From contig NZ_FOBH01000004.1 in the NCBI RefSeq assembly GCF_900109785.1, positions 1 to 64,000 on the forward strand: a stretch of DNA of 64,000 bases, in the 5' to 3' direction. Each line of letters opens with the position of its first letter. The stretch's first letter is position 1. A model generated the notes under the pieces. The model did not search any database. It was not told where the DNA came from and saw only the letters and a program-made list of their open reading frames with translations. The DNA is from Nitrosovibrio tenuis (lineage in GTDB: Bacteria; Pseudomonadota; Gammaproteobacteria; Burkholderiales; Nitrosomonadaceae). Made by a program: the position numbers and the translations under genes. Below are positions 26,678 through 36,132 of the stretch, in pieces.

Positions 26678-26721
26678 CTATCGGTATAGTGTCCCCAAAC
26701 AGAAGAGGTGGCAGCAAGCTT

Positions 26722-27699
26722 ATGAAGATTCGCAACCTGGATCTGACGCGCAATCCCATAAATGATGAGCATCAGCAATTGGGGCTTCCCCCGGTTGAAG
26801 AGCCGATTACGCATCCCGGGACCCATCCGCTTCTTCACGCAGCCATGTGGTTTATCGCTCTGGTGATGATTGCGCTGGTTTTGTTTTTGACGGGACGTTT
26901 TTTCGTTTCGAACAACTGGTTGGGCGGCTGGCAAATCATCGGCGAGACAGTCAGCGGAAGCGCTTTCTGGAGCGCTGTAATGGTCGGGTTTTTCGCTCAA
27001 GTGGTGGATGGGGCCCTAGGCATGGCTTATGGCGTCACTGCGACAACATTCCTGTTGGCAACGGGGGCCAGCCCAGGAGCAGCGAGCGCGAGCGTCCATA
27101 TTGCGGAGATTTTCACTACCGGGGTTTCGGGTATTTCCCACGCCAAATTCGGCAATGTCAACAAAGAATTGTTTGTACGCTTGCTGGTACCGGGCATTCT
27201 CGGCGGAATATTGGGTGCGATACTGGTGACGCGCATCGACGGCGCCATATTCAAACCCTATATATCCACTTACTTGTTACTGCTCGGGATTTATATCCTC
27301 AGCAAAGCGTTCCGTCCCCTGCGCCTGCGCAATAATGCCCCAAGGCATGTGGGAAAGCTCGCGTTATTTGGTGGGTTCGTCGACGCGGCAGGCGGCGGCG
27401 GCTGGGGACCTGTGGTGACGTCGACGCTGGTCAGTTCGGGTAACGATCCCCGTACTACTATCGGATCTGTCAATTTTGCAGAGTTCTTTCTCACATTAGC
27501 GGGCGCAACGGTTTTTACACTGCTGATGGAAACCAATACGTGGACCATAATCGTGGGTCTGGTGTTTGGAGGTCTGTTTGCCGCGCCGTTCGCCGCCGTG
27601 CTGTGCAAGAAGCTTCACGCCCGGACATTGCTGATACTGGTGGGTACACTGATCGTTATCATTAGCCTCTACAATCTGTACCGGTCACTTTCTTTCTGA
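26722..27699 (+). CDS. Sulfite exporter TauE/SafE (TSUP) family permease
   Basis: 325 residues from the ATG at 26722. A frame from 26668 would add 18 residues and overlap the divergent gene. About eight hydrophobic segments follow a 45-residue cytosolic lead. The two TSUP repeat halves are visible by GFFAQVVDGALGMAYG and GGFVDAAGGGGWGPVVTSTL, and HIAEIFTTGVSG carries the acidic residue typical of the family. Members export sulfite, sulfonates or related organosulfur anions. The substrate here is unknown. Confidence 0.9.
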   Translation: MKIRNLDLTRNPINDEHQQLGLPPVEEPITHPGTHPLLHAAMWFIALVMIALVLFLTGRFFVSNNWLGGWQIIGETVSGSAFWSAVMVGFFAQVVDGALGMAYGVTATTFLLATGASPGAASASVHIAEIFTTGVSGISHAKFGNVNKELFVRLLVPGILGGILGAILVTRIDGAIFKPYISTYLLLLGIYILSKAFRPLRLRNNAPRHVGKLALFGGFVDAAGGGGWGPVVTSTLVSSGNDPRTTIGSVNFAEFFLTLAGATVFTLLMETNTWTIIVGLVFGGLFAAPFAAVLCKKLHARTLLILVGTLIVIISLYNLYRSLSF

Positions 27700-28015
27700 A
27701 GCACTTCAGGCCGAGAGAAGCGCGTTCCATCCTGAGGTTTTCTATTGCAGCCTGCTTGAAAACAGATGCACAGCTTTACAAATTCCTTACATTTACATAA
27801 TAATTTCTTCACATGTGTTATGTTAATTTTTCCGCAACCAAAAAGCCCGTAATGAGAGTGATGTCAATTATCGCTAGCATGCAGGCTTTGTGGCTTTGAT
27901 GGTCATCTTAAACGAATTAATTGTACTACTTGAGTATGGCGTTTGACGGACAGGAACTGAATTCCTGTTCTCAAGTTTTAGTTTATTTCTGGATTTTCGA
28001 TATAGGGAGAAAAAA
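27700..28015. other. Intergenic region before the DUF2490 gene
   Basis: 316 bp with no gene. It is AT-rich between 27775 and 27840, a possible promoter. A small hairpin CAGGAA-CTGAA-TTCCTG lies at about 27951-27967. The GTG-started gene follows a clear GGGAGA ribosome site. Confidence 0.4.
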
Positions 28016-28747
28016 GTGCAAAAAACTATCAAAGCTATTTTTGCCGCCGCGGTGCTGTCCAGTCTGGCGCTTTCAGGTCCAGTTGCCGCTCAACAGGCCA
28101 ATGACGATCTATCGGATTTCCAGGTCTGGGGTAATATTACAGCTACGGGGAACTGGGGTTTTCTTAACCCGGATAACCCAAACTTGAAGAAATGGAAATG
28201 GTGGGCGGAAGGCCAGGGACGTTTTGGTGATAATGCATCGCATTTTTCCCAAGCCTTGCTACGTCCCGGTATAGGCTATCAGCTTACACCCACAACCAGC
28301 ATCTGGGCGGGTTATGCCTGGGCTCCCACCCAACAGCCTTTCGTCAGAGTACCATTCGACGAACAGCGGGTTTGGCAACAGGTATTGTGGAGAGACAAAT
28401 TCTCCTTTGGAACAGTCCAGGCTCGCAGCCGGCTGGAGGAACGCATGGCCCCTCAGCTCGGTAACGATGTCGGCATGCGTTATCGACAATTGATGAAATT
28501 ATCGATACCGCTCTCTTTCGCGCCAGGCTTCAGCTATGTGGTTCAGGATGAGGTTTTTGTCATTCTTAATACAGGCGATTGGATACCCCGCAGAGGGATT
28601 GATAACAACCGGTTCTTTACGGGAATTGGCTATGCGGTCACTAAAGAGATTACAGCTGAAATCGGCTATATGAACCATTATATTTGGCGGAGAGGTCCAA
28701 ACCTGATGGATCATATTTTATCGATCAATGTCCTGGCGAACTTTTAA
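28016..28747 (+). CDS. DUF2490 family outer membrane beta-barrel protein
   Basis: 243 residues starting with GTG, six bases after AGGGAGA. The signal peptide probably ends near VAAQQA. The remainder alternates as a small beta barrel (FQVWGNITATGNW, WWAEGQGRF, LLRPGIGYQL, RSRLEERMAP, FTGIGYAVTKEITAEIGYMNHY) and ends in F (NVLANF), as barrel proteins do. This is the DUF2490 pattern. The role is unknown. It is transcribed away from the TauE/SafE gene by its own promoter region. Confidence 0.88.
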   Translation: MQKTIKAIFAAAVLSSLALSGPVAAQQANDDLSDFQVWGNITATGNWGFLNPDNPNLKKWKWWAEGQGRFGDNASHFSQALLRPGIGYQLTPTTSIWAGYAWAPTQQPFVRVPFDEQRVWQQVLWRDKFSFGTVQARSRLEERMAPQLGNDVGMRYRQLMKLSIPLSFAPGFSYVVQDEVFVILNTGDWIPRRGIDNNRFFTGIGYAVTKEITAEIGYMNHYIWRRGPNLMDHILSINVLANF

Positions 28748-28757
28748 TTCTGATTTC

Positions 28758-28777
28758 CACCCCCAGCAATGGGGGTG
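28758..28777 (+). terminator. Hairpin after the DUF2490 gene
   Basis: CACCCCC (28758-28764) and GGGGGTG (28771-28777) form a perfect 7-bp stem with a 6-base loop, ten bases after the stop codon. No run of T follows, so termination may be only partial. Confidence 0.5.
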
Positions 28778-28851
28778 ATTCCCGGCTATTCCGGCATCCT
28801 TTATTTTCCTGAACCGCATGATATCGCCGCCGCTTCGCGGTGTAAACGGAC

Positions 28852-29361
28852 ATGAAAAGCGCAGCAATAACACTGTCCCTGGCTATGTCAGCTCCGCTAG
28901 TGTTCCTGATCCCGCTTGAGGCAAGCGCCAGGAACTTGTCTAATCCCCAAACCTACGAGCGATGCATTCGGGATTCGATGAAGGGAGTAACAAGCAATCG
29001 CGCTGCCGAGGAAGCCACGCGCGCCTGCCGTGAGCAATCCGCGGGGGACAGAGTAAATGACGCGGATCTGCCGCCCGATGCGCTGGATAAGCTCGAAATT
29101 CACGCCGGTTTTGGCTGGGGAATTTTCAGCGGAAGTTTGTATAACGGCAACAGTGGTTATGCCATTACGCAGGTTATAGTTCTTATTACTCCCATGACGA
29201 AAGGCAACGTTGCCGCTGCATCGGCGGACGGGACCGAGTATGGTATCGCCCTCGCTGTTCAGCCGCTTACCAAAGGCGCACTGTCGATGCCAATCCCGTC
29301 GGACAACACCTTGGAGTATTCATGGAAGATCGTGAAGGCACGTGGGTATAAAACGAGGTAG
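28852..29361 (+). CDS. Exported protein of unknown function
   Basis: 169 residues. The signal peptide is about residues 1-26, ending in EASARN. A Cys-Cys segment (YERCIRDSMKGVTSNRAAEEATRAC) resembles the short C-M-G-AA-AC motif seen in various small secreted proteins. The rest is a beta-rich domain without a known family. The ribosome site is weak. It stands alone between the DUF2490 gene and the convergent tlpA-like gene. Confidence 0.65.
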   Translation: MKSAAITLSLAMSAPLVFLIPLEASARNLSNPQTYERCIRDSMKGVTSNRAAEEATRACREQSAGDRVNDADLPPDALDKLEIHAGFGWGIFSGSLYNGNSGYAITQVIVLITPMTKGNVAAASADGTEYGIALAVQPLTKGALSMPIPSDNTLEYSWKIVKARGYKTR

Positions 29362-29391
29362 CGCCGGGTCGCTCGCTTCGCTGGCTCACCT

Positions 29392-29943
29392 CTACAAGAG
29401 AGGCTTTACCATGGACTCAAGCTTGCTCCGACTCAGGCTGCCCAATTTCGTGGCGGTGATTTTGCCGCTGCGGTCAATAATGACCGTAAAAGGCAGCGCG
29501 CCTTGGCGGTTTCCCGCTGCTTCCGCCAGCGCCATTGCTTTCATGTCACCGACCAGCACGGGATAATTGATACCAATCTCTTTACTGAAGGCTGCTGCTC
29601 TTTCCTTCTGATCGACGGCAATTCCAACAAAGACCAGTCCGCTATCGCCGAATTTTTTCTGAAGTTCGATGAACTCGGGAATTTCCTTTCTGCAGGGCTC
29701 GCACCAGCTTGCCCAGAAATTGACCACCATCACTTTGCCAAGCCATTGCGACAGGGATTGATTGTTGTCTTGCAGGTCCGGCAGGCTGGCTGCAAGAATT
29801 GTCTCGGCTCCTCTGTTTGACCCATCCGCCGGCGCTTCAGCATGCGAACCGCTGCTCATTAGCTGCCCGCGTAATAAAAAGCCTGCTGTTACCGCAAGTA
29901 ATGCAACACCCATATACAACAGCATCTGTTGTAATTTCGTCAT
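29392..29943 (-). CDS. TlpA-like thiol-disulfide oxidoreductase
   Basis: 183 residues from the ATG at 29943. The four residues upstream depend on TTG. An N-terminal membrane anchor (LLYMGVALLAVTAGFLL) is followed by a thioredoxin domain with ASWCEPCRKE. The family insert GIAVDQKERAAAF and the cis-proline segment GALPFTVIID are present. It probably reduces disulfides in the periplasm, for instance in cytochrome c maturation, using electrons from DsbD, whose gene lies upstream on the same strand. Confidence 0.92.
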   Translation of the reverse strand: MTKLQQMLLYMGVALLAVTAGFLLRGQLMSSGSHAEAPADGSNRGAETILAASLPDLQDNNQSLSQWLGKVMVVNFWASWCEPCRKEIPEFIELQKKFGDSGLVFVGIAVDQKERAAAFSKEIGINYPVLVGDMKAMALAEAAGNRQGALPFTVIIDRSGKITATKLGSLSRSKLESMVKPLL

Positions 29944-30182
29944 GCCATATCCCAAAGATTAATTTTCGAAACCGGTCCTCGACCCTTACAGATACAGATA
30001 CCGCGGGCTGCAGTTGCCTTAGAATACACATGCTGCGGAAAGCCGTCACTCGGCTGCAAGAGTCACCGAAATCCATCCAGCGGACCATCGCGCCACGCTC
30101 ATGTTGCCTGTGCGGGGTCGAGCTGGAACCGCGTGGTCCGGTTGAGCATGGACATCCAGCCCAACTCCATTTATATGCTCTG

Positions 30183-30203
30183 CCAGCGGCAACAACCCGC
30201 TGG
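30183..30203 (-). terminator. Perfect hairpin after dsbD
   Basis: CCAGCGG (30183-30189) and CCGCTGG (30197-30203) form a perfect 7-bp stem with a 7-base loop, 20 bp beyond the dsbD stop. No T run follows on the minus strand, so it may be a weak terminator or only an RNA-stabilising structure. Confidence 0.4.
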
Positions 30204-30222
30204 ATTGTTATATGAAAGGAAA

Positions 30223-32181
30223 TTAGATCAGCACCGCATTGAGTACTGCAAGAAAGCGTTCCGCATCCTGATATCCAATCAACCTCACTCCTGGAACTTC
30301 CCGTCCCTCCTTATCGAGGAACAGGATGCCAGGCGGACCAAACAGTTTGAAGCGCTTGAGCAATGCCGCGTCCTCGGGCGTCCCGGCGGTCACGTCGGCC
30401 TGCAGCAATACCACATCTTTCAACCGGGATTGGACCTTTCGGTCGGTAAAGGTGAAACGTTCCATCTCCTTGCAGGAAATACACCAGTCAGCGGAAAAAT
30501 CCACCATGATGTATTTGTCCTTCGACTGGAGGATATGCTGATCGAGTTCGGCAACGGATTTCACTTTTTGAAAAGGCAAATGCCCGGTTTGCTCGCCACT
30601 TATGTTTGTAGCGGCCGTGCTGCGGGCCGCAATATTGAGTTTGGATAGAGGTTGCAGAATATCGCGGCTACCCGACAATACCCCGATCAGCAGGGCAACA
30701 CCAGTTAATAGCGAGATCATGCCCAGCCCCTTCAGGAATTTCCTAAACCCCGAGGCATCGGGTCGCAGCGGATCGACGGCGTGCAAATAAATGGCTGAGA
30801 TGATCAATAACGCCGCCCATAGCAGCATATGCGCTACGGCTGGAATTACGGGCGATATCAGCCATATCGCCACACCGAGCAATAACACGCCGAAAAATTG
30901 TTTGATGGACTCCATCCAGGGGCCTGCTTTCGGAAGAAGCGCTCCCGCGGAGGCACCCAGCAGCAGCAGGGGGACGCCCATTCCCAGAGCCATGGCGAAT
31001 AGGGCTGAGCCACCCAGCACTATGTCGCGGGTCTGGCTGATGTAAAGCAATGCTCCAGCCAGAGGGGCGGCCACACAAGGTCCAACGATTAAAGCGGATA
31101 ATGCCCCCATGCCAAAAACGCTCGTCAAATGCCCACCCTTTAAATGGCCGGCCTCTTCGGACAGCTTGCTCTGAAGGAAACCGGGCAATTGCAACTCATA
31201 GAAGCCGAACATGGAGAAAGCCAGCGTTACAAAGACCAGCGCGAATCCGGTTAGCACCCATGCGTTTTGTAATACGGCTGACAGCATCGCACCGGAAAGC
31301 CCGGCCGCCACACCCGCGGCAGCATAAGTGATTGCCATCCCCATGACGTAAGCGAGCGACAGAGCGAATCCGCGGCTCTTGGTAATATGTTGACCCCGGT
31401 TGGCGATAATCCCTGAAAGAATGGGGAACATCGGAAAAACACACGGAGTAAATGAAAGAAGCAGACCGACCCCGAAAAAACCGGTCAGAATCAGCCAAAA
31501 ATTGCCGGTTTCGAACATTCGCTCGATCTTGAGCGATTCGGTCTCGATGGCAGGAGCTTTGGCTGGAGATTGAAACAATTCCGCGGTGGGGTCCGCCTTC
31601 GTGGTGGACTGCGCGACGGAGAAAGACGAGGCCGCTATTGCGTCGGCGCTAATCGCGCTGGCGATTGCTCCGGCGGCCGCTTTAGCTGCTGGGAGGGTTA
31701 ATTCGATGACTTTGTTAATAGGCGCATAACAGACCCCCATTGGCTCGTTGCATCCCTGATAGGTTGCAATAAGCGTCAATTTATCGTTCGATGACGCGTC
31801 GCGTTTCAGGGAGATGAGCGCTTCGAACGGTCGGTTAAAAACCTCGACCTGACCAAAAGTCAAATCGCCTTTTAGCTCACCCCGGGGCAATGAGATTCTT
31901 TCAATCGACGTTTCGGTAGCCTGTGGCTTGAACGCAACCTTATCTTTATATAGATAATAATTTTTCGCCGGTTCAAATTGCGCTACAAGCGTATTCCCGT
32001 CCTTTACGCTGACCGTCAGCTTGAAAGCCTGATCCGGAGGCAGCAATTCCTGCTCATTCTGATCAAGGCCTTTACCAATTTGCTGTAATCCCGAAAGAAA
32101 ACCGAAAGATGACTTCTCCTCCGCAGCAATATTGAGACTGAAGAAGCAAAGTAACAGCAATAAATAACGTCTCAGGCGCAT
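30223..32181 (-). CDS. dsbD: Protein-disulfide reductase DsbD
   Basis: 652 residues from the ATG at 32181, which opens a classic signal peptide (RLRRYLLLLLCFFSLNIAA). A start at 32208, overlapping cutA by 11 bp, is also possible. There are three redox parts: an N-terminal domain with a Cys pair in QGCNEPMGVCYAP, eight or so membrane helices with FTPCVFPMFP and GPCVAAPL, and a C-terminal thioredoxin domain with DWCISCKEM. DsbD carries electrons from cytosolic thioredoxin to periplasmic proteins such as the TlpA-like protein encoded next to it. The order cutA-dsbD-tlpA is common in proteobacteria. Confidence 0.95.
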   Translation of the reverse strand: MRLRRYLLLLLCFFSLNIAAEEKSSFGFLSGLQQIGKGLDQNEQELLPPDQAFKLTVSVKDGNTLVAQFEPAKNYYLYKDKVAFKPQATETSIERISLPRGELKGDLTFGQVEVFNRPFEALISLKRDASSNDKLTLIATYQGCNEPMGVCYAPINKVIELTLPAAKAAAGAIASAISADAIAASSFSVAQSTTKADPTAELFQSPAKAPAIETESLKIERMFETGNFWLILTGFFGVGLLLSFTPCVFPMFPILSGIIANRGQHITKSRGFALSLAYVMGMAITYAAAGVAAGLSGAMLSAVLQNAWVLTGFALVFVTLAFSMFGFYELQLPGFLQSKLSEEAGHLKGGHLTSVFGMGALSALIVGPCVAAPLAGALLYISQTRDIVLGGSALFAMALGMGVPLLLLGASAGALLPKAGPWMESIKQFFGVLLLGVAIWLISPVIPAVAHMLLWAALLIISAIYLHAVDPLRPDASGFRKFLKGLGMISLLTGVALLIGVLSGSRDILQPLSKLNIAARSTAATNISGEQTGHLPFQKVKSVAELDQHILQSKDKYIMVDFSADWCISCKEMERFTFTDRKVQSRLKDVVLLQADVTAGTPEDAALLKRFKLFGPPGILFLDKEGREVPGVRLIGYQDAERFLAVLNAVLI

Positions 32182-32197
32182 AGAAATACAACTTTGT

Positions 32198-32542
32198 TCA
32201 TTTGACATCCGGAGTCGGCGTGCCGAAATCCAGGGTTTCGTTTTCAATCCATTTCAAATAAGAAGGTAAGCCGTTGCTGATTGGGACAGCAATGATTTCA
32301 GGGAGTTCGTAGGGGTGCAGCGACTTTATCACCTGCTCTAACCGGGCATAATGTTGCTCAACCGTTTTAATGAGTACCGGTACTTCTGCGGTGGTTTCGC
32401 TTTTTCCGTCCCAGCGATAGACCGAAGTGCAATCAGCCAGCACATTGACACAAGCCGCCAGCCTTTCCTCGACCAGCGTTCGTGCAAGACTCATCGCCGC
32501 CGATCGATCGGGCATATTGGTAATAACGAGTATGGGCTCCAT
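32198..32542 (-). CDS. cutA: Divalent cation tolerance protein CutA
   Basis: 114 residues, the family size. It contains LVEERLAACVNVL, VYRWDGK, VPVLIKT and HPYELPEIIAVPI, the known CutA1 signature. CutA forms stable trimers of a PII-like fold and was linked to copper tolerance in E. coli, though its true job is unclear. It lies directly upstream of dsbD, overlapping one of its possible starts. The ribosome site is poor. Confidence 0.95.
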   Translation of the reverse strand: MEPILVITNMPDRSAAMSLARTLVEERLAACVNVLADCTSVYRWDGKSETTAEVPVLIKTVEQHYARLEQVIKSLHPYELPEIIAVPISNGLPSYLKWIENETLDFGTPTPDVK

Positions 32543-32820
32543 TGTGATCGGTCGATTGGTGTCTGCTTAAAAGGTAGAGCGAATTTTACCCATTTTCCAC
32601 GGCAATTGCTGTGCATGGCGCAGGAGATTACTGAAATGACCCGCTGGGCAAATGTCCCCCGGCGATCACCAGCAACTGGGCTTGCAAAAGATATGGTCAG
32701 GATAACTCATTTACGTTGAAAGCGATGCCGTGGCACCGGCGGGAATTGTCCAACCCAACCGGATATTTGTCCACCAGGCAGAGATCCGTTGGCTATCGGG
32801 AAAACCTGGCTCAGCGAGGC

Positions 32821-33705
32821 TTATTTTGAGTTTGCAAGACATTCGGCCACGGTTGGATATCGAAGGTTTACACGCAATTCATGCTTCATGCGGTCATTCG
32901 CCAACCTTCGCGACTCCCTCATAAACGAAAACATGCCGGGCGATATGCGCCCTTCGGCCTGTGCACGGGCGATACGCCGTGGCCGCGGCAGTCCAAACCG
33001 GTCTGCGACCAGGTCGAAATATTCACCCATTTTGAGGTTTGAGTTATCACAGGCGTGATAGATACGCCCCGGTCTGGCATAGCGCAATGCAGCAACAACG
33101 ATGCGGGCAAGATCGTCGGCGTGAATATGGCTGGTATAGCTGTCCTCTTCCGGAATCAGCGCCAAGCAATCTTCGCGCAGACGGGCAAGCGGTAAACGAT
33201 CCAATGCGTAAATACCGGGTACGCGAAGAATTGAAACGTTTATACCATTCCGCAAACCCCACGCTCGTACCCGTCTCTCAGCGTCGGCCCGGCGTAATGC
33301 GCGTCCGCTTTGGGGATTGATCAGGCGGGTTTCATCTATCAGCGCACTCTGGCAATCTCCATATACCCCACTGGTGCTGATGTAGACAAGCCGTTGTGGT
33401 AACATTGCTGCCTTTATCCTCGGCCGCTTGGCCAGCGCTGCCAGGAGGTTGACGGTGCGAGTGTCTAGCTGGCCATGATCAGGTGGCGGCGCCAGATGCA
33501 GCACTGAATGAGCCATGCCCGAAATTTGGCCAAGGCTGTCCGGTATATCGAGATCCCCATACACAGGCGTAATATTGTGTAGACGTAATATGGCGCGAGT
33601 TTGCGGCCTCCGGCACAGGCCCAGCAGCCTGTAATGCATTCGCAGCAAAGGCGCCGCGCGCAGCGCGATGTCGCCACAACCCACAATCAAGAGCGTCCGT
33701 TTCAT
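32821..33705 (-). CDS. NAD-dependent epimerase/dehydratase family protein (YeeZ-like)
   Basis: 294 residues of the extended SDR fold. The dinucleotide motif near the N-terminus reads VGCGDIA instead of GxxGxxG, as in YeeZ-like members. A family-typical STSGVYGD box with the catalytic Tyr follows, then an SRRADAERRV-like lysine region (here RALRRADAERRV, no clear YxxxK). The usual catalytic lysine is thus doubtful and activity may differ from a true epimerase. It is divergent from the flavin reductase gene, with only 46 bp between the starts. Confidence 0.82.
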   Translation of the reverse strand: MKRTLLIVGCGDIALRAAPLLRMHYRLLGLCRRPQTRAILRLHNITPVYGDLDIPDSLGQISGMAHSVLHLAPPPDHGQLDTRTVNLLAALAKRPRIKAAMLPQRLVYISTSGVYGDCQSALIDETRLINPQSGRALRRADAERRVRAWGLRNGINVSILRVPGIYALDRLPLARLREDCLALIPEEDSYTSHIHADDLARIVVAALRYARPGRIYHACDNSNLKMGEYFDLVADRFGLPRPRRIARAQAEGRISPGMFSFMRESRRLANDRMKHELRVNLRYPTVAECLANSK

Positions 33706-33751
33706 TTTATTGCTGGCCGTCTTATTTTATTTGTTGACTCGTTCATAACCG

Positions 33752-34804
33752 ATGTCGCATCAAGTCACTATCAAACCGAGCGGACATGTATTCCTTGCCC
33801 AGCCCGGAGAAACTGTACTACAAGCCGCGCTTCGTGAAGGTTTTCCGCTGCCCTATGGTTGCCGGAACGGCGCCTGTGGCACTTGCAAGGGCAAAATCAT
33901 ACAGGGAACCGTCGATTTCGGCAGCTATAACGCGGCTACATTAACGGAAATAGAGAAGCAAGCAGGCATGGCGCTTTTTTGCTGCGCCGTGCCGCTGTCC
34001 GAACTTGTGATCGAATGCCGCGAAATCGGGGCAATAAAAGATATTAAGGTCAAGACTCTGCCGTGCCGCGTCCACAAGATGGAGCGCGTTGCACTGGACG
34101 TAATGGTTATTTACCTGAAGCTCCCCACTAACGAGAGACTGCAATTCCTCCCCGGTCAATATATTGATATTCTGATGAAAGATGGCAAGCGCCGGAGCTT
34201 TTCGCTGGCTAACGCGCCCCATGACGACGAACTCCTGCAATTACACGTGCGCAATTATCGCGGCGGAACGTTTGCGGAGCATGTATTCACTCGTATGAAA
34301 GAAAGGGATATCCTGCGTTTTGAAGGTCCGCTCGGCACATTTTTTCTGCGCGAAGATTCCGATAAACCCATCATATTCGTCGCCAGCGGCACCGGCTTCG
34401 CGCCGGTCAAAAGCATCCTTGAGCATGTGTTTCATGTACGCAACATGCGCGGCAACACGCGCAGCAGTGAAAGGCGGATGGTGCTCTACTGGGGTAATCG
34501 CACCAAGGCCGACTTATATATGCCGGATGTTGCGGATCGCTGGCAACAGGAGCATGACAATTTTACTTTTATCCCGGTACTGTCGGAGGCATTGCCAGCC
34601 GATAACTGGAACGGACGAACTGGATTGGTGCATCAAGCCGTGTTGCAGGATTTCAACGACCTCTCCGGGTATCAGGTATACGCCTGCGGCGCGCCTGCAA
34701 TGGTTGAAGCCGCTCATAAAGACTTTACCGCATTGCGCCGGCTACCAGACGACGATTTTTTTTCCGATGCGTTTACCGCCTCACCAAGCGAGCCCAAGTC
34801 CTGA
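33752..34804 (+). CDS. Ferredoxin-NAD(P)H flavin reductase (CDP-6-deoxy-glucoseen reductase-like)
   Basis: 350 residues. An N-terminal plant-type [2Fe-2S] ferredoxin domain has YGCRNGACGTCKG and a fourth cysteine in LFCCAVP. A ferredoxin-NADP reductase domain follows, with RSFSLANAP (FAD), GTGFAPVKS (NAD(P) phosphate loop) and a terminal VYACGAPAMVE. In betaproteobacteria this protein is usually annotated CDP-6-deoxy-delta-3,4-glucoseen reductase, but deoxysugar genes are missing here, so the electron acceptor is unknown. No good ribosome site is seen. Confidence 0.88.
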   Translation: MSHQVTIKPSGHVFLAQPGETVLQAALREGFPLPYGCRNGACGTCKGKIIQGTVDFGSYNAATLTEIEKQAGMALFCCAVPLSELVIECREIGAIKDIKVKTLPCRVHKMERVALDVMVIYLKLPTNERLQFLPGQYIDILMKDGKRRSFSLANAPHDDELLQLHVRNYRGGTFAEHVFTRMKERDILRFEGPLGTFFLREDSDKPIIFVASGTGFAPVKSILEHVFHVRNMRGNTRSSERRMVLYWGNRTKADLYMPDVADRWQQEHDNFTFIPVLSEALPADNWNGRTGLVHQAVLQDFNDLSGYQVYACGAPAMVEAAHKDFTALRRLPDDDFFSDAFTASPSEPKS

Positions 34805-34846
34805 AATGTATCCCTGGGCATTCTGGCCCGGCTGATCAGATACATT
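34805..34846. terminator. Bidirectional inverted repeat between convergent genes
   Basis: AATGTATC (34805-34812) and GATACATT (34839-34846) form an 8-bp stem, with a smaller GGGC/GCCC stem possible inside. It begins at the stop of the flavin reductase gene and lies before the end of hemY, so it can serve both transcripts. Confidence 0.5.
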
Positions 34847-34896
34847 CTCATTTCCAATAACCGGCGCGCGCCCTCGGATTACCCGGATTATTCGGC

Positions 34897-36132
34897 TCAT
34901 CTGCCCTCAGCAAGGACATGCCTCTGCCCCAACGCTTCCAACCTCTTCAGGACAAGCTCCAGCCCCTCGTTATAGTGTTCTTTCGCCAGTTCGGGCCGCC
35001 CGATTTTCTCGTTTAATCGTGCCAGTGCAAGATGAGCTGGATAACCCGGCTCGACTGAGAGACTTGCGTCCAGGTAATTTTGTGCTTTGCCCCACAGCTC
35101 GCAGTGAATGCATAATTTACCGAGAGCGAGCAACAGGCTGGCATCGTTGGGATGAGATTTCAGCCATGCCTCGGCGCGTTCGATCTGGCTGATTGCGTCA
35201 TTTTCCGGGCACTCTGCATACAGCTCGGCCAATTCAGAATCCCACTGTCTGTCCAGGCTCTGCTCGATAATCTGACGGGCTGTCGCGCAGTCTCCTATAG
35301 CCGTGCAAGCATGGGCAACGGCAACCGCCAGTTTGTTGTCTTTTTTGTCCGCCGAAGATACCGTTTGCCAATATTCCCGCAATACGCGGGGATCCAACAT
35401 TTTGCTTTTAAGATTTTCCACATGAGCGTGGCGCCGTAATTGCTTCAATAATGTCTTATCGAGTGCGTCGCGCTGTTCCAGTTGCCCAAGCAGGTCCAGT
35501 ACCCTATCCCAGTTCTTCAGTTGCTGCTGTGCTTTCAGTTCCAGTCGCAGAGCAGCCGCGTGCTGCCGCGTTTCTGCGGCGCGAAGCGTTTGCAATATTT
35601 GCAGCGCTTCCTCTGAGCGATGCTCATCCAGCAACAGTTCGGCTTGAGTCATAAGCCTGAGTACCGTTTCCTTCGGCGCACTGGTTTCCGCCAAAGCGAT
35701 AAACTCATCCCTTTCGGCGTATCTTCTCAGCTCATGCGCTGAGCGCGCGGCAACCACGGCGTTAATCACGTCAATCGCGGGAGAGTCGTCTTTCAATTCC
35801 AGCGCGGCAGCGGAAGCTTTCTCTGCCTTGGCATAACGCCCTTCCAGAAACGCCCTCAGTCCATCCAGCATTGCTCTGCGCGCCTTCTCGCGGCGCCGGC
35901 GCAACCGGAATTCCTTGACTTCCATGGGCAGCCGCAAAGTGATGACCGCCAGCCGTATCAAAAAATAAGCGACAAAACAAGCTGCCAACAGCAGCACCAC
36001 CGATAAGTTGAGAGAGAGCTCAATTCGATAAGGTTGCGCGACCACCAGCACATAGCCATTGTTGTATTTGGCCGCCAGCGTCGCTGCCACGGCAATACCA
36101 AACAGCGCCAGCAGCCAGAGCGCCGCCTTCAT
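34897..36132 (-). CDS. hemY: HemY-like TPR membrane protein
   Basis: 411 residues. Two N-terminal membrane helices (about 1-25 and 40-65) are followed by the HemY_N region and a helical TPR body (PGYPAHLALARLNEKIGRPELAKEHYNEGLEL near the end). Proteobacterial HemY of this kind is linked by gene order to late heme synthesis, but its biochemical role is not settled. It is not protoporphyrinogen oxidase. It starts directly after the stop of hemX, the last of the hemC-D-X-Y unit. Confidence 0.92.
   Translation of the reverse strand: MKAALWLLALFGIAVAATLAAKYNNGYVLVVAQPYRIELSLNLSVVLLLAACFVAYFLIRLAVITLRLPMEVKEFRLRRRREKARRAMLDGLRAFLEGRYAKAEKASAAALELKDDSPAIDVINAVVAARSAHELRRYAERDEFIALAETSAPKETVLRLMTQAELLLDEHRSEEALQILQTLRAAETRQHAAALRLELKAQQQLKNWDRVLDLLGQLEQRDALDKTLLKQLRRHAHVENLKSKMLDPRVLREYWQTVSSADKKDNKLAVAVAHACTAIGDCATARQIIEQSLDRQWDSELAELYAECPENDAISQIERAEAWLKSHPNDASLLLALGKLCIHCELWGKAQNYLDASLSVEPGYPAHLALARLNEKIGRPELAKEHYNEGLELVLKRLEALGQRHVLAEGR

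Noticed and set aside
29956-30222. A small gene between tlpA and dsbD
   Set aside because: Frames are short and unconserved. The space is better explained by a hairpin and the tlpA promoter.
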